Part shown: piece after piece, positions 45,624 through 56,723 of the stretch | Position numbering within the stretch: position 1 is the stretch's first letter | Layout: every line of letters starts with the position of its first letter | Notes under the pieces: model-generated | The model's database searches: none | Seen by the model: the letters and a program-made list of their open reading frames with translations, nothing else | What the model was told of the DNA's origin: nothing | NCBI GenBank assembly: GCA_015143295.1 | Contig: CM026551.1 | Span: 13,317,827 to 13,381,826, forward strand | DNA length: 64,000 bases | Direction of reading: 5' to 3' | Source: Tetracentron sinense | Lineage: Eukaryota > Streptophyta > Magnoliopsida > Trochodendrales > Trochodendraceae | Translations under genes and position numbers: made by a program

Positions 45624-46271
45624 ATGAGCTTCATTTCACGATTGGGACATCGTTTTTCGAGTGATTTCTACAGAAATCCCGTTTTTCTCTCTCCGGTCGC
45701 ATCGAATCCCATTAACCGGAGTTGGGTATGTCGAAACTTTAGTCTCCCTGCAAAGAAAGAGGAGGAGGAAGAAGAGGAAGTAGAGTTTGATCAAAGGAAG
45801 CTTCCTGCTGATTATGATCCGGCGAATTTCGATCCAACAGAGCATCGTAGCCCTCCGACTGATCGGGTTTTCAGGCTTGTAGATGAAATCTCTGGACTCA
45901 CATTGGTCGAAATTACTGAGCTATCATCAATTTTGATGAAGAAACTGGGTATGAAGGAGGCACCTGTTGTCGGGGTCATGAAACCAGGGGCTGCTGGATT
46001 GGCTGGAATGGCAATGAAGGCGTCAACAGCAGCGAAGGAGGAGAAGAAAGTGGAAAAGACTGTTTTTGAGTTGAAATTGGAGGCATACGAGGCGGCTTCG
46101 AAGATAAAAGTAATTAAGGAGGTCAGGAGTTTTACTGATTTGGGTCTCAAGGAAGCAAAGGATTTAGTGGAGAAGACGCCGACTGTGATTAAGAAAGGGG
46201 TGTCGAAGGAGGAAGGCGAGCAGATAATTGAGAAGATGAAGGCTCTTGGGGCGAAAGTGATAATGGAATGA
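45624..46271 (+). CDS. Mitochondrial large-subunit ribosomal protein bL12m (L7/L12)
   Basis: A 215-aa, single-exon protein. Residues 1-45 form an arginine- and serine-rich mitochondrial presequence (MSFISRLGHRFSSDFYRN). An acidic linker (KKEEEEEEEVEF) follows. Residues ~80-110 (RVFRLVDEISGLTLVEITEL) match the L12 N-terminal dimer and stalk-binding helix pair. Residues ~111-145 are the alanine- and glycine-rich hinge (PGAAGLAGMAMKAST). Residues 145-215 are the L12 C-terminal domain (IKVIKEVRSFTDLGLKEAK, then VEKTPTVIKKGVSKEEGEQI), which recruits translation factors. The plastid L12 has a different presequence and no such acidic linker, so the mitochondrial form is preferred. It is divergent from GAPCp, with about 2.4 kb between starts, mostly repeat DNA. 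Confidence 0.95.
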   Translation: MSFISRLGHRFSSDFYRNPVFLSPVASNPINRSWVCRNFSLPAKKEEEEEEEVEFDQRKLPADYDPANFDPTEHRSPPTDRVFRLVDEISGLTLVEITELSSILMKKLGMKEAPVVGVMKPGAAGLAGMAMKASTAAKEEKKVEKTVFELKLEAYEAASKIKVIKEVRSFTDLGLKEAKDLVEKTPTVIKKGVSKEEGEQIIEKMKALGAKVIME

Positions 46272-47789
46272 AAGATGAACTGATAATGGGTATTTGGTTT
46301 TCCTTTGAAATTTTTTAGATTATTCTTAATGTTCATGTAGGATATTAATCAGTAACAAAGTTGGATTTTCTTTGTTTTGGTTTTCCGATACACATTAGCT
46401 GTTCTGAAATCATAGATGATGGAAATGGAACTACTTCTGCCCAGCTTAGGTCTTTCTAAACTAAGTTTAGTTTGAGGAATTTTTCATTGGTTACTCTATT
46501 TGTTCTATTGTTTTCTGAGCTCGAAAGCTGAGGTATTGATTACCATAACAATGAAAGGAGAGAAGTGTGGAATGAGTTATGTTATAAAGATCCATAAGTT
46601 TAATGTTTTATCGATGATGTGCTTCCTTGATGTTATGATGCTTTTGAGCATCTGTCTATTGGGAAATTGTAGTTTATCCCGTTTATTATTTGAGTCTTTC
46701 TTGTCCATGAATACTCCCCTCCACCCTCAAATTCACTTCTCCAATGAGTGAAGAGTCAAATGTTTTGGCAATTCCTCGTGTGTGTGTGTGGAGGGGGGGG
46801 GGGGGGATGAATCAATATAATTAAGAATCAGAGCTTTGGATCTTTTTTCATTCATCGTAGTAAGGTTTGATATAATTTGCTGTATTTTATTTTAGTAACT
46901 CTGTTGAGATTATCGAGTAAAGATATAGTAGTATTCTCTTATCTTATGAAGTCCTAGATGTATCTTGCCTTATGCTACATGCATTATTTAGTATTTACCA
47001 TTTGTGGAACTCTTTGATTGGCGTATGGTTGAACTAGTGAGCCCAATGAGAAAATGATTTTGATATTCATGTTTCTCTGGGTTTATGTAATGACTAAATA
47101 AGTACTTTTAAATGGCAGGTAAAAAGATAAAATCGGAAAATCAAATTTTTTTTAAGGGGGAAAGGTAAAAATCATGAAAGAGCAAGGAAAAATAAAGAGA
47201 TGAATAAACTTAGGGCTATACTTAGGTCCATGGAAATAAAAATCACCGAAACACATACGAACTAGGCGATGCGTATAGGTTTCGATAGCATTCTATACGG
47301 TATTTATACTGATACGAAACGGGCCATACACATCTTTTATTAGTTATTTATATTTTTATTCATTGTGTAATTGTATTTGCTACTTTGTCTTTGAGTCGCT
47401 TTCCCTGACTTTATATTTGGTAAATTTAATTCATATGACGTATTTGATTTTTTTTTAATTAATTTTTTTAAAAAAAGAAAAAATTGTATCTATCTTCTGA
47501 AGCTGGTACCGAAACCAATACGTATTGGTTTCGGTTGAGGCCGATACATTTCCCGAAACCATATTTTTAATCCTTGCTTAGGTCTCTCCAATTTCTTCAT
47601 AATCTTGTTTATGGGGGGGAGGAGGGGGGGATTTTAATCTGAACGGTGATATTAGCTGAATGTAAGTCTGGTGGGGCTTCCATGTTATGCTATATTGTTT
47701 CCATTGGAGCACACATTTCTCGCCAACTCGAGGTTGGCTCTTTAAGTTGGAGGAATTGGCTTTTAGGTGTGACTTGAGTGTCCAAGCTT
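46272..47789. other. 3' flank of bL12m and intergenic DNA
   Basis: No gene is recognised. Poly-G (46791-46806) follows a (GT)n tract. A worn DNA element lies near 47240-47575 (ACCGAAACACATACG... and ...ATACGTATTGGTTTCGG, CCGATACATTTCCCGAAACC), with inverted GGTTTCGG/CCGAAACC motifs. Confidence 0.5.
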
Positions 47790-50700
47790 TCTTCCACAAT
47801 GGAGTTAGAAATTTGGTATGTCAAGATCAATTATGACAGCCAAATTGGGGTTATTCAGGAATGAGGAAACTTGGGGCCGGGAGACTGCAAATATAATCTA
47901 TGAAGCTCATCTTTCGTGGAATGTGAGGGGATTGGGCAGAAAGGACAGAAGATGTGTGCTCAGGAACTTTCTTTCAAAATGGAAAGCATACATTCTATGC
48001 CTTCTAGAAACAATATTAGAGAAGATGGAAGAGCGCATTAATAAGAGAGTTATGAGGGAGTTGAAGTTGTGATTGGGAGACTATGCTGTCTAAAGGAGGT
48101 TCTGGGAGAATTTTGGTTGTACTGAATAAGGAGGTGGTTGAAGTTACAGATAAAGAGGTGATTGAGTTTTCTATCTCTATCGTATGCAAAAATGTGGAAG
48201 ACCAATTCTGGTTGGCATTTCCCGGGGTGTAACCGATAGGTAAAAACACCAATAGCTTCTTTAGGGAGGAGTCTGACTCCATGGCTCAGAAGTGGGGTAT
48301 GCCATGCTATCTAGGTGGAGATTTTAATATGATTAAATTTCCAAATGTGTTAAAGAGGGTGGGGAGCAGTAGAATCACAAGAGGAATGAAGGAGTTTGCT
48401 GACTTTGTCGACATGAATTGCCTAGTTGAATGCCGATGAATTCAGCCCCTTTTACATGGTCAGATTTATAGAACAGCCTATCAATATCAATAAACAGTCT
48501 GTAGAGATTTTTATTCTCAATAGATTGGGAGCTAGATTTCCTCTTGTGACCCAAGTGGTATTCCTCGGCCGGCCATGGGTCATATTCCAATTGTGTTAAA
48601 AGAAGGATGCAAACTTCAGGGCCATGCGCCATTTAGATTCAAAATATGTGGCTCAAATCTCCTTATTATATTGATCTCATAGGGAACTGTTTGAGATCTC
48701 TCTCATTGGAATGTAAGGCATGCTTCACCTTTTGCTTGAAGATCAAAGCCCTAAAAGATAAATTCTGGAAGTGGAAGAGAGGCTTTTTGCGATGTTGAGC
48801 TGGGGAAAAAATCATATTCTAGAGGAAATATCATCCGTAGTGATGGAAGAGGAAATTTATTTATTGACCTAAGTGGAAACAATCAGAAGAGCTTTTGTTA
48901 AAGAGGAATACCACAAGGTTGTGTTATTTGAAGAGAGTTTCATTGATGTTAGAAATCGAGAATAAGATGGTTGAAGGAAGGCAACAAAAACAATTTTTTT
49001 TATATATAGAATTGGCAATATCCGGAGAAGAAGCAACTTGATTTAGAGATTGTGAGAATAAGAGTAATGGCTCTCTAGTGGAGGAGGAATTCAAAAACAT
49101 TTCTGGTGTTTGAGGGGTCTTAGACAAGGAGAGCCTTTTTCACCCTTCGTGTTTGTAATGGTTAAAGAAGCTTTGAGTAGATTCCTTACCAAGGCTGAGG
49201 GAGTAGTAGTAGAAGGAATCTCAGTGACAGGAAATTCTTAATCCTGGTAAATCACACTTTTCTGGTGTTTGAGGGATCATAGACAAGGAGAGCCTCTTTC
49301 ACCCTTCGTGTTCGTAATGGTTAAAGAAGCTTTGAGTAGATTCCTTACCAAGGCTGAGGGAGTAGCAGTAGAAGGAATCTCAGTGGGAGAGTTGGGCCAG
49401 GTAGTTTCAAATCTTCAGTTCACAGATGAACGACTATACTCCATAATTCTTTTACATTCACTACTGAGATATCTTAGATTCTTTGAGTCAACCTTGGGGC
49501 TGAGGATAAATTTTAATAAAAGGGAGTTTTAAATTCAGGGAGGTTGATAATGTTGGAGTTTAGCAGAATGTTTGGATTGTAAGGTTGGTTTCCCTCTTCT
49601 TATATTGGTTTATGGCTTGAAGCCAGATATTGCTCGAAGTGATCATGGGATACAGTGATAGAGGGTTGGGAGAAGACTTGCTAAGTGGAAGACAGAGTTT
49701 CTGTCTAAAAGAGGATAACCTTAATCAGCAGCACCCTTTAGAGCATACTGACCTATTTGCTGCCATTCCAGTTTTTGTTGCATCCATTTTGGAAAATTTT
49801 TAGAGGGTTTACCTTTGGAATGATAACGAAAACTCTCAAAATACCACTTATAGATTAGAAGACAGCATGCAAACATGAGAAGGAGGGATGGCTAGGCATA
49901 AGCATAGTTACAAAATTCTGTGTTTATTTCAATCAAGAAGTAGCGAATACTTCGTGACGACTTCATCAAACGTTTAAGTTGCAAATTAAACGTGAATTAT
50001 TCGCAAAATTTTAAAAAGTATAGAATAAATATATAATACATGAACCATATTTATTTATAAATTTTCATAATTACTAATAATTTTTTAATTATTTTTTGAC
50101 TTTTTTTCCTGAATATTACGAATTTACTTTTTTTTTTTTTCCCTTTTTGATTTTTCCCTAGTTGAATAATTTTGTACTCCAACTTGGTGACTATAGGCAT
50201 AAGACTTTTAAAGGAAATGAACAAGGCCCTTCTAACTTCTAAGTAGATGGATGTGGGGGTATGGGGAGGAACCAGATAGTCTTTGGAGAATGGTATCAGA
50301 TGGTGAGTATGGTAGCAAAAAGGAATGGGAGAATGATGAAGTGGGATGCAGGAAAGAATAAAGTTACAGCAAAGTTATTAAATTTAATATGGGAGTAGGG
50401 AACATGACCAATTTTCGGAGGATGTGTGGTGCGGTCAGTAGCATCTAAACGCAAATTTTTGGAGACATACAATAAGGGGAAGGAAAAAGATGCCCCGGGC
50501 CAGCTGCTGTGAAAGGATGTATGACAAGTGATTTGGAATCTTGCAATCATGAATTCAGGATAGATGCGAATGACTAAGAAGTTGGATTACTGCCGCACCT
50601 TAATGAAGTCCAACCCCAAGAGAAAGAAGAAGATAGACAAGAGTGGATCACGGACATCAAAACCAGATTTTTCGATGGATCATTCTATTTGACTTTGAAG

Positions 50701-50900
50701 GAATCCAATTTCTCTCTCTTCCCTGTGCAGTCAGTTTGGGGTAGCTTGTATCCAGCCTAAGGTCTCTCTTATCATATGGATGTCTACACTGGATAAAATA
50801 CTCACTATATATCACTTGATTAATGGAGGCTAGAATTTGACAAAAATCATGTGTTTTCTGCTATGTTGCACAGACATGGACTCAGGTTTTGGAGTCCGGT
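47790..50900 (+). mobile_element. LINE (L1 clade) ORF2 remnant, about 3 kb
   Basis: In order on the + strand: endonuclease start (LSWNVRGLGRKDRRCVLRNF near 47908; later GGDFNMIKF-like text near 48320), reverse transcriptase motif B (RQGEPLSPFVFVMVKEALSR, 49279-49338), then LGIR-type text (KEMNKALL near 50210, EEPDSLWRMV-like near 50260), then FPVQSVWGSLYP and KILTI near 50720-50810. Many stops and shifts show it is old. A 159-bp segment with motif B is duplicated in tandem (units at 49102 and 49261). Two MITEs are inserted in or at the end of it. Confidence 0.85.
49903..50193. mobile_element. Family X MITE (291 bp) with 9-10 bp target duplication
   Basis: TAGGCATAAG occurs on both sides (49893-49902 and 50194-50203). 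The ends CATAGTTACAAAATT and GTACTCCAACTTGGTGACTA are weak inverted repeats (ATAGTYAC). The AT-rich core matches the copies near 14350-14725 and 15975-16310. The duplication size suggests a Mutator-like element. It interrupts the LINE coding text GLGIR...RLLKEMN. Confidence 0.75.
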
Positions 50901-50910
50901 TCGATTGCGA

Positions 50911-51158
50911 CAGTGTTGTCAGAACCAGACCGGACCGGCCAGTCGAACCGGTGGAACCAGGAACCGGCCCCCTCGTCAGTTCCCAAAACCCTCAAAACAG
51001 GCACTCTTTAAGAACCAGCCAGAACCGGTCGGAACCAGGAAAAATGAAAAAAAAAAAAGTGTTTTTTTTTTTTTTGTAAAATGTACACGGTTGAACCGGT
51101 GGAACCGGGCACCGGCCACTCTACCGGTTCGATGCCCGGTCCGGTTCTGACAACACTG
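50911..51158. mobile_element. hAT MITE (248 bp) with perfect 8-bp target duplication
   Basis: Ends CAGTGTTGTCAGAACCAGAC and CCGGTTCTGACAACACTG are inverted repeats. The target duplication GATTGCGA is perfect (50903-50910 and 51159-51166). The arms are rich in ACCGG motifs. The CAGTGTT terminus is shared with the MITE at 39896-40452. Confidence 0.88.
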
Positions 51159-51166
51159 GATTGCGA

Positions 51167-53980
51167 GGTCGGATTTGGTTTACACCAAAAAATAAGATTC
51201 GAGGACACGTGGTATATTTTAACTTATTTTTAAAAAATATGTTATATATTTAATTTCATGAGGAATGTTATGAGAGATTGCAAATAGTACAAATTAAAGA
51301 TGAAAGTATAAATTATTGCAAATAGCTCTAAATAAATCAAAATTCTATAATTGAAGATATTGTATTCAAAAGTCAAATTGAACATATATTAAGTTTTTAA
51401 CAAATACCTACAATGATTAATCTATTATATGATTAGTATATCAAGAACTAAACAAACAATGATTTACCATCAAATTATGTGTTGTAAAATATCATTCATT
51501 TAAATGGTCATGACAATCTTATATATGTGAATTTCATGCTTATCAATTATGAGAGGGGTTTTTATATAACTTTGATGATCAAATTATTGTTGCATATTAT
51601 ATGTGTCACACATAAGAATAATGAACTCTTTTTTATATAAGCACTTATTTTTATGAGTAATTCCACCTTTTTTTTCCCAGTCAAACATGTAGCACGATAG
51701 ATAATTGTGGTATATAGCATGTCCATGTTCTCAAAGTACAATGGTATGCATTTGTACACGTAGTCACATGCTTACTAATCAATCTTCAATTAAATAATGT
51801 CCTAAAATCAGATTGTTATGAACTATTTTAATTTTTAACCATTTTATGAAGAGCTTCTATATGAACGATTAAAAAATTACTTTGGGCAATGATCTAAATA
51901 AGTGTTGCCTAAATTTATTTATTTATAATACTTGTGATTGTCTAATAAATGTGAGTTTCATGCATGTCAAATCTGAGAGGTGGTTTAACAATTAACTGAT
52001 GAAATTAATGACATATTTGTATGCTGTCACACAAGAATATACATGATCCTATGTATAAACACTTTTAGTTATGATAGTAGGTAATTCTGTGTTAGAATCT
52101 GAGTCCAGAAGTATGGACACTAGTTGTTCTGTGAGACGACAATCAAGTTCGCGGAGAGTCCGTGTCCATATGTATGGACACGTGACTCACCTGCAGATTC
52201 AAAGAGTGCATGCAACATAAGTTTTGTACAAGTATGGGGAATCAAGAGATCACATGCATTTATGTTGCAGTTTTATGCAGAATGTGTGGTCTTCTCCATC
52301 TATTAGACACGCAATGGGTGTTCCCTTGAAATTGTTGGACGTCATCACTGGATGGCATTCACCTGCTTTTGGAATATAGGCCATGTTCTCTGGGGGATGC
52401 TTCTGGGGGGGCACTGCTAGCTGGTGCCTTTGGAAGGAGATGAACAAATGAGGTGTTATTGAGGATTAGCACTCTGAAGCAAAAGCAGCTGACAAAACTC
52501 CTTGTATTTTGTGCTTTTTCTGGAAGAATTTAGCGAAATCTGATGCGTAAACTTCTTCTAGTAAAATGATCTGAAGATGAAAGTTGGAGTTTGTTGGACA
52601 TTGACTTTCTGAAAATTCACGACACTGAAAAATTCATTCATTCTTAAAAAGCCGAAAACATAAGCAGACTGATAAGCTCTTCAAGGGGGCCCGTTTGATT
52701 GGCAGGTATGGCAGACTATTTGGATATGGTACTTTTTTTTTTAGAAAACAACTCACTTTATCGAGCTCAAAGAAAGCATTGGAATCAATACGGCTCATCA
52801 TTAAAGACTTGCTTGGCTTACTCCTAAGAAAAGCAAGCCAGTATCCTCATCTCACTAAGACAAGCAAGAACTCCAAACCCTAGCACCTATCTGTCTATTC
52901 TCTATCTTACTTGGTAGATCTCGAACGAGCAATCGAAACGATTCTGGAGCATCCTCAGGGTTAGGTACTGTTCCTCCAATGATCATAAGACTATCTATTT
53001 CTGTTTATACCTGAGCATGTTGCTTTTTTTTTTGTCCTCAGACTTTGTATATGCTGATCTTTTCCTTTCTGTAAATTAAATCATTTCTTAGGAAAAGTTG
53101 TCTTCCACAATGTGATTGCTTAAGTAGGAGAGGATGAGTTGTACGGGAGTTTGAGTTCCCTACTGTGATCAAATGGTTTTTCCTGTTCAAAGTCATTTCA
53201 CAGATTCAGATGTTCTTGGTGGTTGGAGATTTTCCTCAGTCATCCTATTCGTAGGTTGGCAACATAGCTTCAAACCAACTGGTTAAGCACCATTTGTTAA
53301 TATAAAATGTATGGATTTGGTATTTAGGCTTGAACCCTTGGTCTTAGTGTCTTCTAACTTTTGCCTGCAAGACTAATATGCCTGAAACCTCTGACATTTA
53401 AATGTTCCTTAGGGAACATCGGTTCATTATTCCACAGTGGCTTGCATGACAAGGACTATCGCTGGAATTTCTGCTGATAACACCCGAACTCGTGCTCCTA
53501 TCTCCAATCGAACCATTACAGTTCAAAGGCCAAGTGCCACTTGGCAGTTTGGACCAAGAACAAACCCCACTTCACAGGGAAACCTGTGCCACTTTACTTC
53601 CTCGTTCCCTTTCCACTTCAGATCAGTATCTCGTTCCACTGTATGAATAATTCTTCTAAAGGCAAGTTGTTTGGGCAGCACCACTTGATTGTTTAAGATC
53701 AGTCTCATCTTACAAGCATATCATAGAGAGAAGCTACTGCTCAGGCCAGGTTTGCTAGCTTTCATGATCAGCCCCTTGTTTTTAGTTGTAAATATAACTC
53801 CATGCTTTGAGGTGGACTGGCAATAAACTGTCTGGACTCTCGAGATAATCACATCAGAGTTCAGACACTAAAGGGGACCTGTTCATTCCCAAGTCATGGT
53901 ACATACAGTCTTGAAAACCATTTACAAGCACACCAAAAGGATGCAAAACTCTAGTCAGGGTTCAATGCCATTTCCTGGGT
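51167..53980. other. Intergenic DNA, mostly unassigned
   Basis: AT-rich. Two diverged copies of a 140-bp stretch lie near 51525-51668 and 51950-52097 (shared: TGAATTTCATGCTTATCAA-like, GAGAGGGGTTTTT-like, TGTCACACATAAGAATA-like). A GTCCATATGTATGGACAC palindrome is at 52163-52180, with a partial copy near 52106. The start of a GGGCCCGTTTGATTGGC element is at 52685. No gene is supported. Confidence 0.5.
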
Positions 53981-53989
53981 CTGTCAGAT

Positions 53990-55990
53990 ACTGGATGAGG
54001 GGCAACCAAGGTCATAGATGATAGACCTCCTATGTACTCCACCAAGATCTCAAAGTAACAGCAGTCCTTGATGTTTTGTTATGGTGGTAGCGCAGCCTGA
54101 TCCTAGAGCTCCTAGGACCCATAGCAGTGAGCCAGAAACTATGAAACAACCAACTGACAATATACATCTCTTGGCCAAATCTGAACCATCCTAAAAATCT
54201 TGTTAGAAGCTCCTCATTATATTGAGGTCACTGAGGAAGAGTGTAAGCACCGCCCTGACAGTTATTTAACCATTTGAAGGAAACCAGTGAATAGTGATTA
54301 GAACAAGGCAGTCAGCAGATGACAGTAATCTGGTTTTCCAGGAGTAAATTGGACTTCACAAGTTTTAGAGAGATTTATGTTTAGCTTCTAATAATCTGCC
54401 AGTAAGAATTAAACCCAAATAGGTCAGTGGGTGTTTTACCCTCTTTGAATTCTAGAATAGTAGATGAGCATGTGCCAATTTGAGATAGGCTTTTCCTCTT
54501 TGCAGCAACCAAACCAGATGACAAGTTGCAAACTTCAGAAAAATTATGGTGAGTTTATCAGAGGACCCGCCAGCTTCAACGAAATTGAAAGCATCATCTG
54601 CTAGAGATAAATTGTTGAAGCTTAGTAGAGCCTGAAGTAGCAGCATCCATTCATCATATCGTAACAGATGATATCTTCGTGAGTTGATATCTAGATGGTA
54701 ACAGATGATATCTTCATGAGTAGATATCTAGATGAAATGCGTACTTACTGGTTGAGGTGGGATGGGCATTGTTCAGGCAAATTTCAAGGTGATCTGGGTT
54801 TCCTGGAATTGGATTGGTCCAATGGTGCTCTTCTGGTTAAGCAGTGTTGGAAACTCATAAATGAACACTGTTTCTCTTGGGCAAAACTGATTAAAGCTCT
54901 ATATTATCCAAATTCTTGTTTCATTCAGGTCTCTCTCCACCAAAGAATGGTGAGGCAGACTGTTTGGCTAATGAAGGGATAGTTACCCATAAAAAAGCGC
55001 AAGCCTCTTTTGGTTCTCGCCTTTCATAAGCATGGCGAAGTATGTTGGAAGGCTGGAAACTGCTAGCTCACGGGCTGATCTCCGTGGATTTCAAAATCTT
55101 TCTGGCCATCGTGAACGCCTCGAGCTATCCCCCAGCTCCTCCCATACAGATTCAACTGCTCTTTGGTAGTCTACTTGGATGCTTCAGTTTCCTGTTGAAG
55201 CTGAAACAATGCTATTCCACTTCGGTGGGGCTCACCCCTATTTGAGCATTGGTGGTTTCAGACACTTCAATCACTTATAGTGTTACCCAACTATGATCAA
55301 ATCATGGCTGTAATTGTGTCAGTGGCTTGGTATAATCTGTAATGATCGCCCAGAATACCGGAGTGTTTAAACGCTCATGCAGGTCTGCCAGTCTCTTATA
55401 CCAGGTGGTTCGGTTTGGCAGGAGGAATAGGACCCCTAGTCCTTAGTTTCAAGGGGTCATATTTTTGATACTTTTTCGCATAGCATCTCTCTTGGCCATT
55501 GAAGCTGATGCCATTCATCTGGGCTGTGAGTTAGGAACCAGTAATGGGTGCACTTCCATAGCCTGTTTTTCTCATATCCAGCTAGCAAAATGCAAAATTC
55601 TCAGCATGCGCATAGCCTATCCTCTCATGCACTATCTACAAGACTCTCCAATCTGCCTGTTGTTAATCTATTTTAGATTAGGAAACAAAGTGAGACTTTG
55701 TGGAGATCGGCCATTTCAAATAGGCTATTTGGTTCTTCTCCTTCCAATAATTGTTAGGCTGTTGTTATAACTGGTATCAAGGCCGAACCACTTCGCTTGC
55801 TGCGAGGGAAATCTCTTTTACCTTCCTTTGGCTTTATGGATGCACACGTTCAGACTATAGATGCGTGACGACTTCAAGAGTTATCTATAGATTGATTCAA
55901 CTAAGATCTTTTTGGAACTCATACATCAAGTTACATTGCATTTCTATAACATTAATGAGGAACAACAGGTGGAGTAAGCTGATTTCTATC
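53990..55990 (+). mobile_element. LINE (L1 clade) fragment with an inverted 5' segment
   Basis: The - strand of about 53990-54650 reads reverse-transcriptase text around LSLADDAFNFVEAGGSSDKL (catalytic ADD box kept) and then HPLTYLGLILTGRLLEA and LLSSAD-like text. The + strand from 54740 reads the next part of the protein: LRWDGHCSGKFQGDLGFLEL, WSNGALLVKQCWKLIN and WAKLIKALYYPNSCFI. The two parts meet head to head near 54700, as expected for a 5'-inverted, twin-primed LINE. A decayed RNase-H-like stretch may follow near 55490-55600. Stops are frequent. Confidence 0.75.
54660..54735. repeat. 37-bp tandem duplication at the LINE inversion junction
   Basis: GTAACAGATGATATCTTC...GATATCTAGATG occurs twice head to tail, with three differences. 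It sits exactly between the inverted and the forward LINE parts. Confidence 0.85.
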
Positions 55991-56077
55991 TTTCAGGTGG
56001 TTTGATGGCTGCAACACAACATTAGGTGCATTCCTTTTGTCTACATTGTCTGTAATTACCCATTTCAGTCCTACAGC

Positions 56078-56215
56078 TAGGGCTGTCAAAGGACTAGGCT
56101 GAGTCAGCTCTGACCCTGCCCTTACGGGCGAAGACCCTAGCCCTTTAAGGGTCTGGATTGACTAGGCCCTAACCCTAGCCCTGTTAAAAGGATTTTTTTA
56201 ACAGGCCTACCTGCA
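56078..56215. mobile_element. MITE end with AGGGCTGTCAAAGG
   Basis: AGGGCTGTCAAAGGACTAGGC and the following GACCCTGCCC/GGGCGAAGACC and TAAGGGTCT/AGGCCCTAACCC pairs form a compact foldback. It is related to the left end of the element at 14966-15922. The right border is not clear. Confidence 0.5.
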
Positions 56216-56723
56216 GCACACTTCTCAAATATCAACAGGATGGTCACCGAGAGGACATTCGGAATTATGTCAAATGCCAGCAGGCTCTCGTGTTAATAAA
56301 TATATATTTCCCCTGCACAATTCTTCGACTAGAAACACACCATGATGCAGAAGCAAGCTAAATCTGTGCATAAAGGAGTGCCGCATAATGACTCATCCCC
56401 ATCAAGGTTTATCAAAACCAATTCAAACAATTCTCATTCTCAAGAAATTCTGGCCACATCACAAATATAGAGCACAACAGTTTTGTTGCATTAAATTTTG
56501 CAAGCCATACATCTGGCTTAAATACAACGGATTTCTCAACACTATAAGTATAGCACCACTATTCTGCAGGACACCAAAATTTTTAACTCATATATAAGGC
56601 TCAGACAGAAGCCATAAATAACTCTTATTTCGCTATAACATAAGACAACCTTCACACTTTTGTCTGTTCTGGCCTTACAATGCTTGTTTGGTTGTTTCAC
56701 TCAGCAGTTTTTAAGTCATAACA

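Noticed and set aside
45624-46271. Plastid ribosomal protein L12 as identity of the 215-aa protein
   Set aside because: The presequence and acidic linker do not look like the plastid form, and the wording matches plant mitochondrial L7/L12 better.
53437-53646. 69-aa ORF rich in Thr, Arg and Ser
   Set aside because: No recognised domain and no gene context; the composition and length are as expected by chance.
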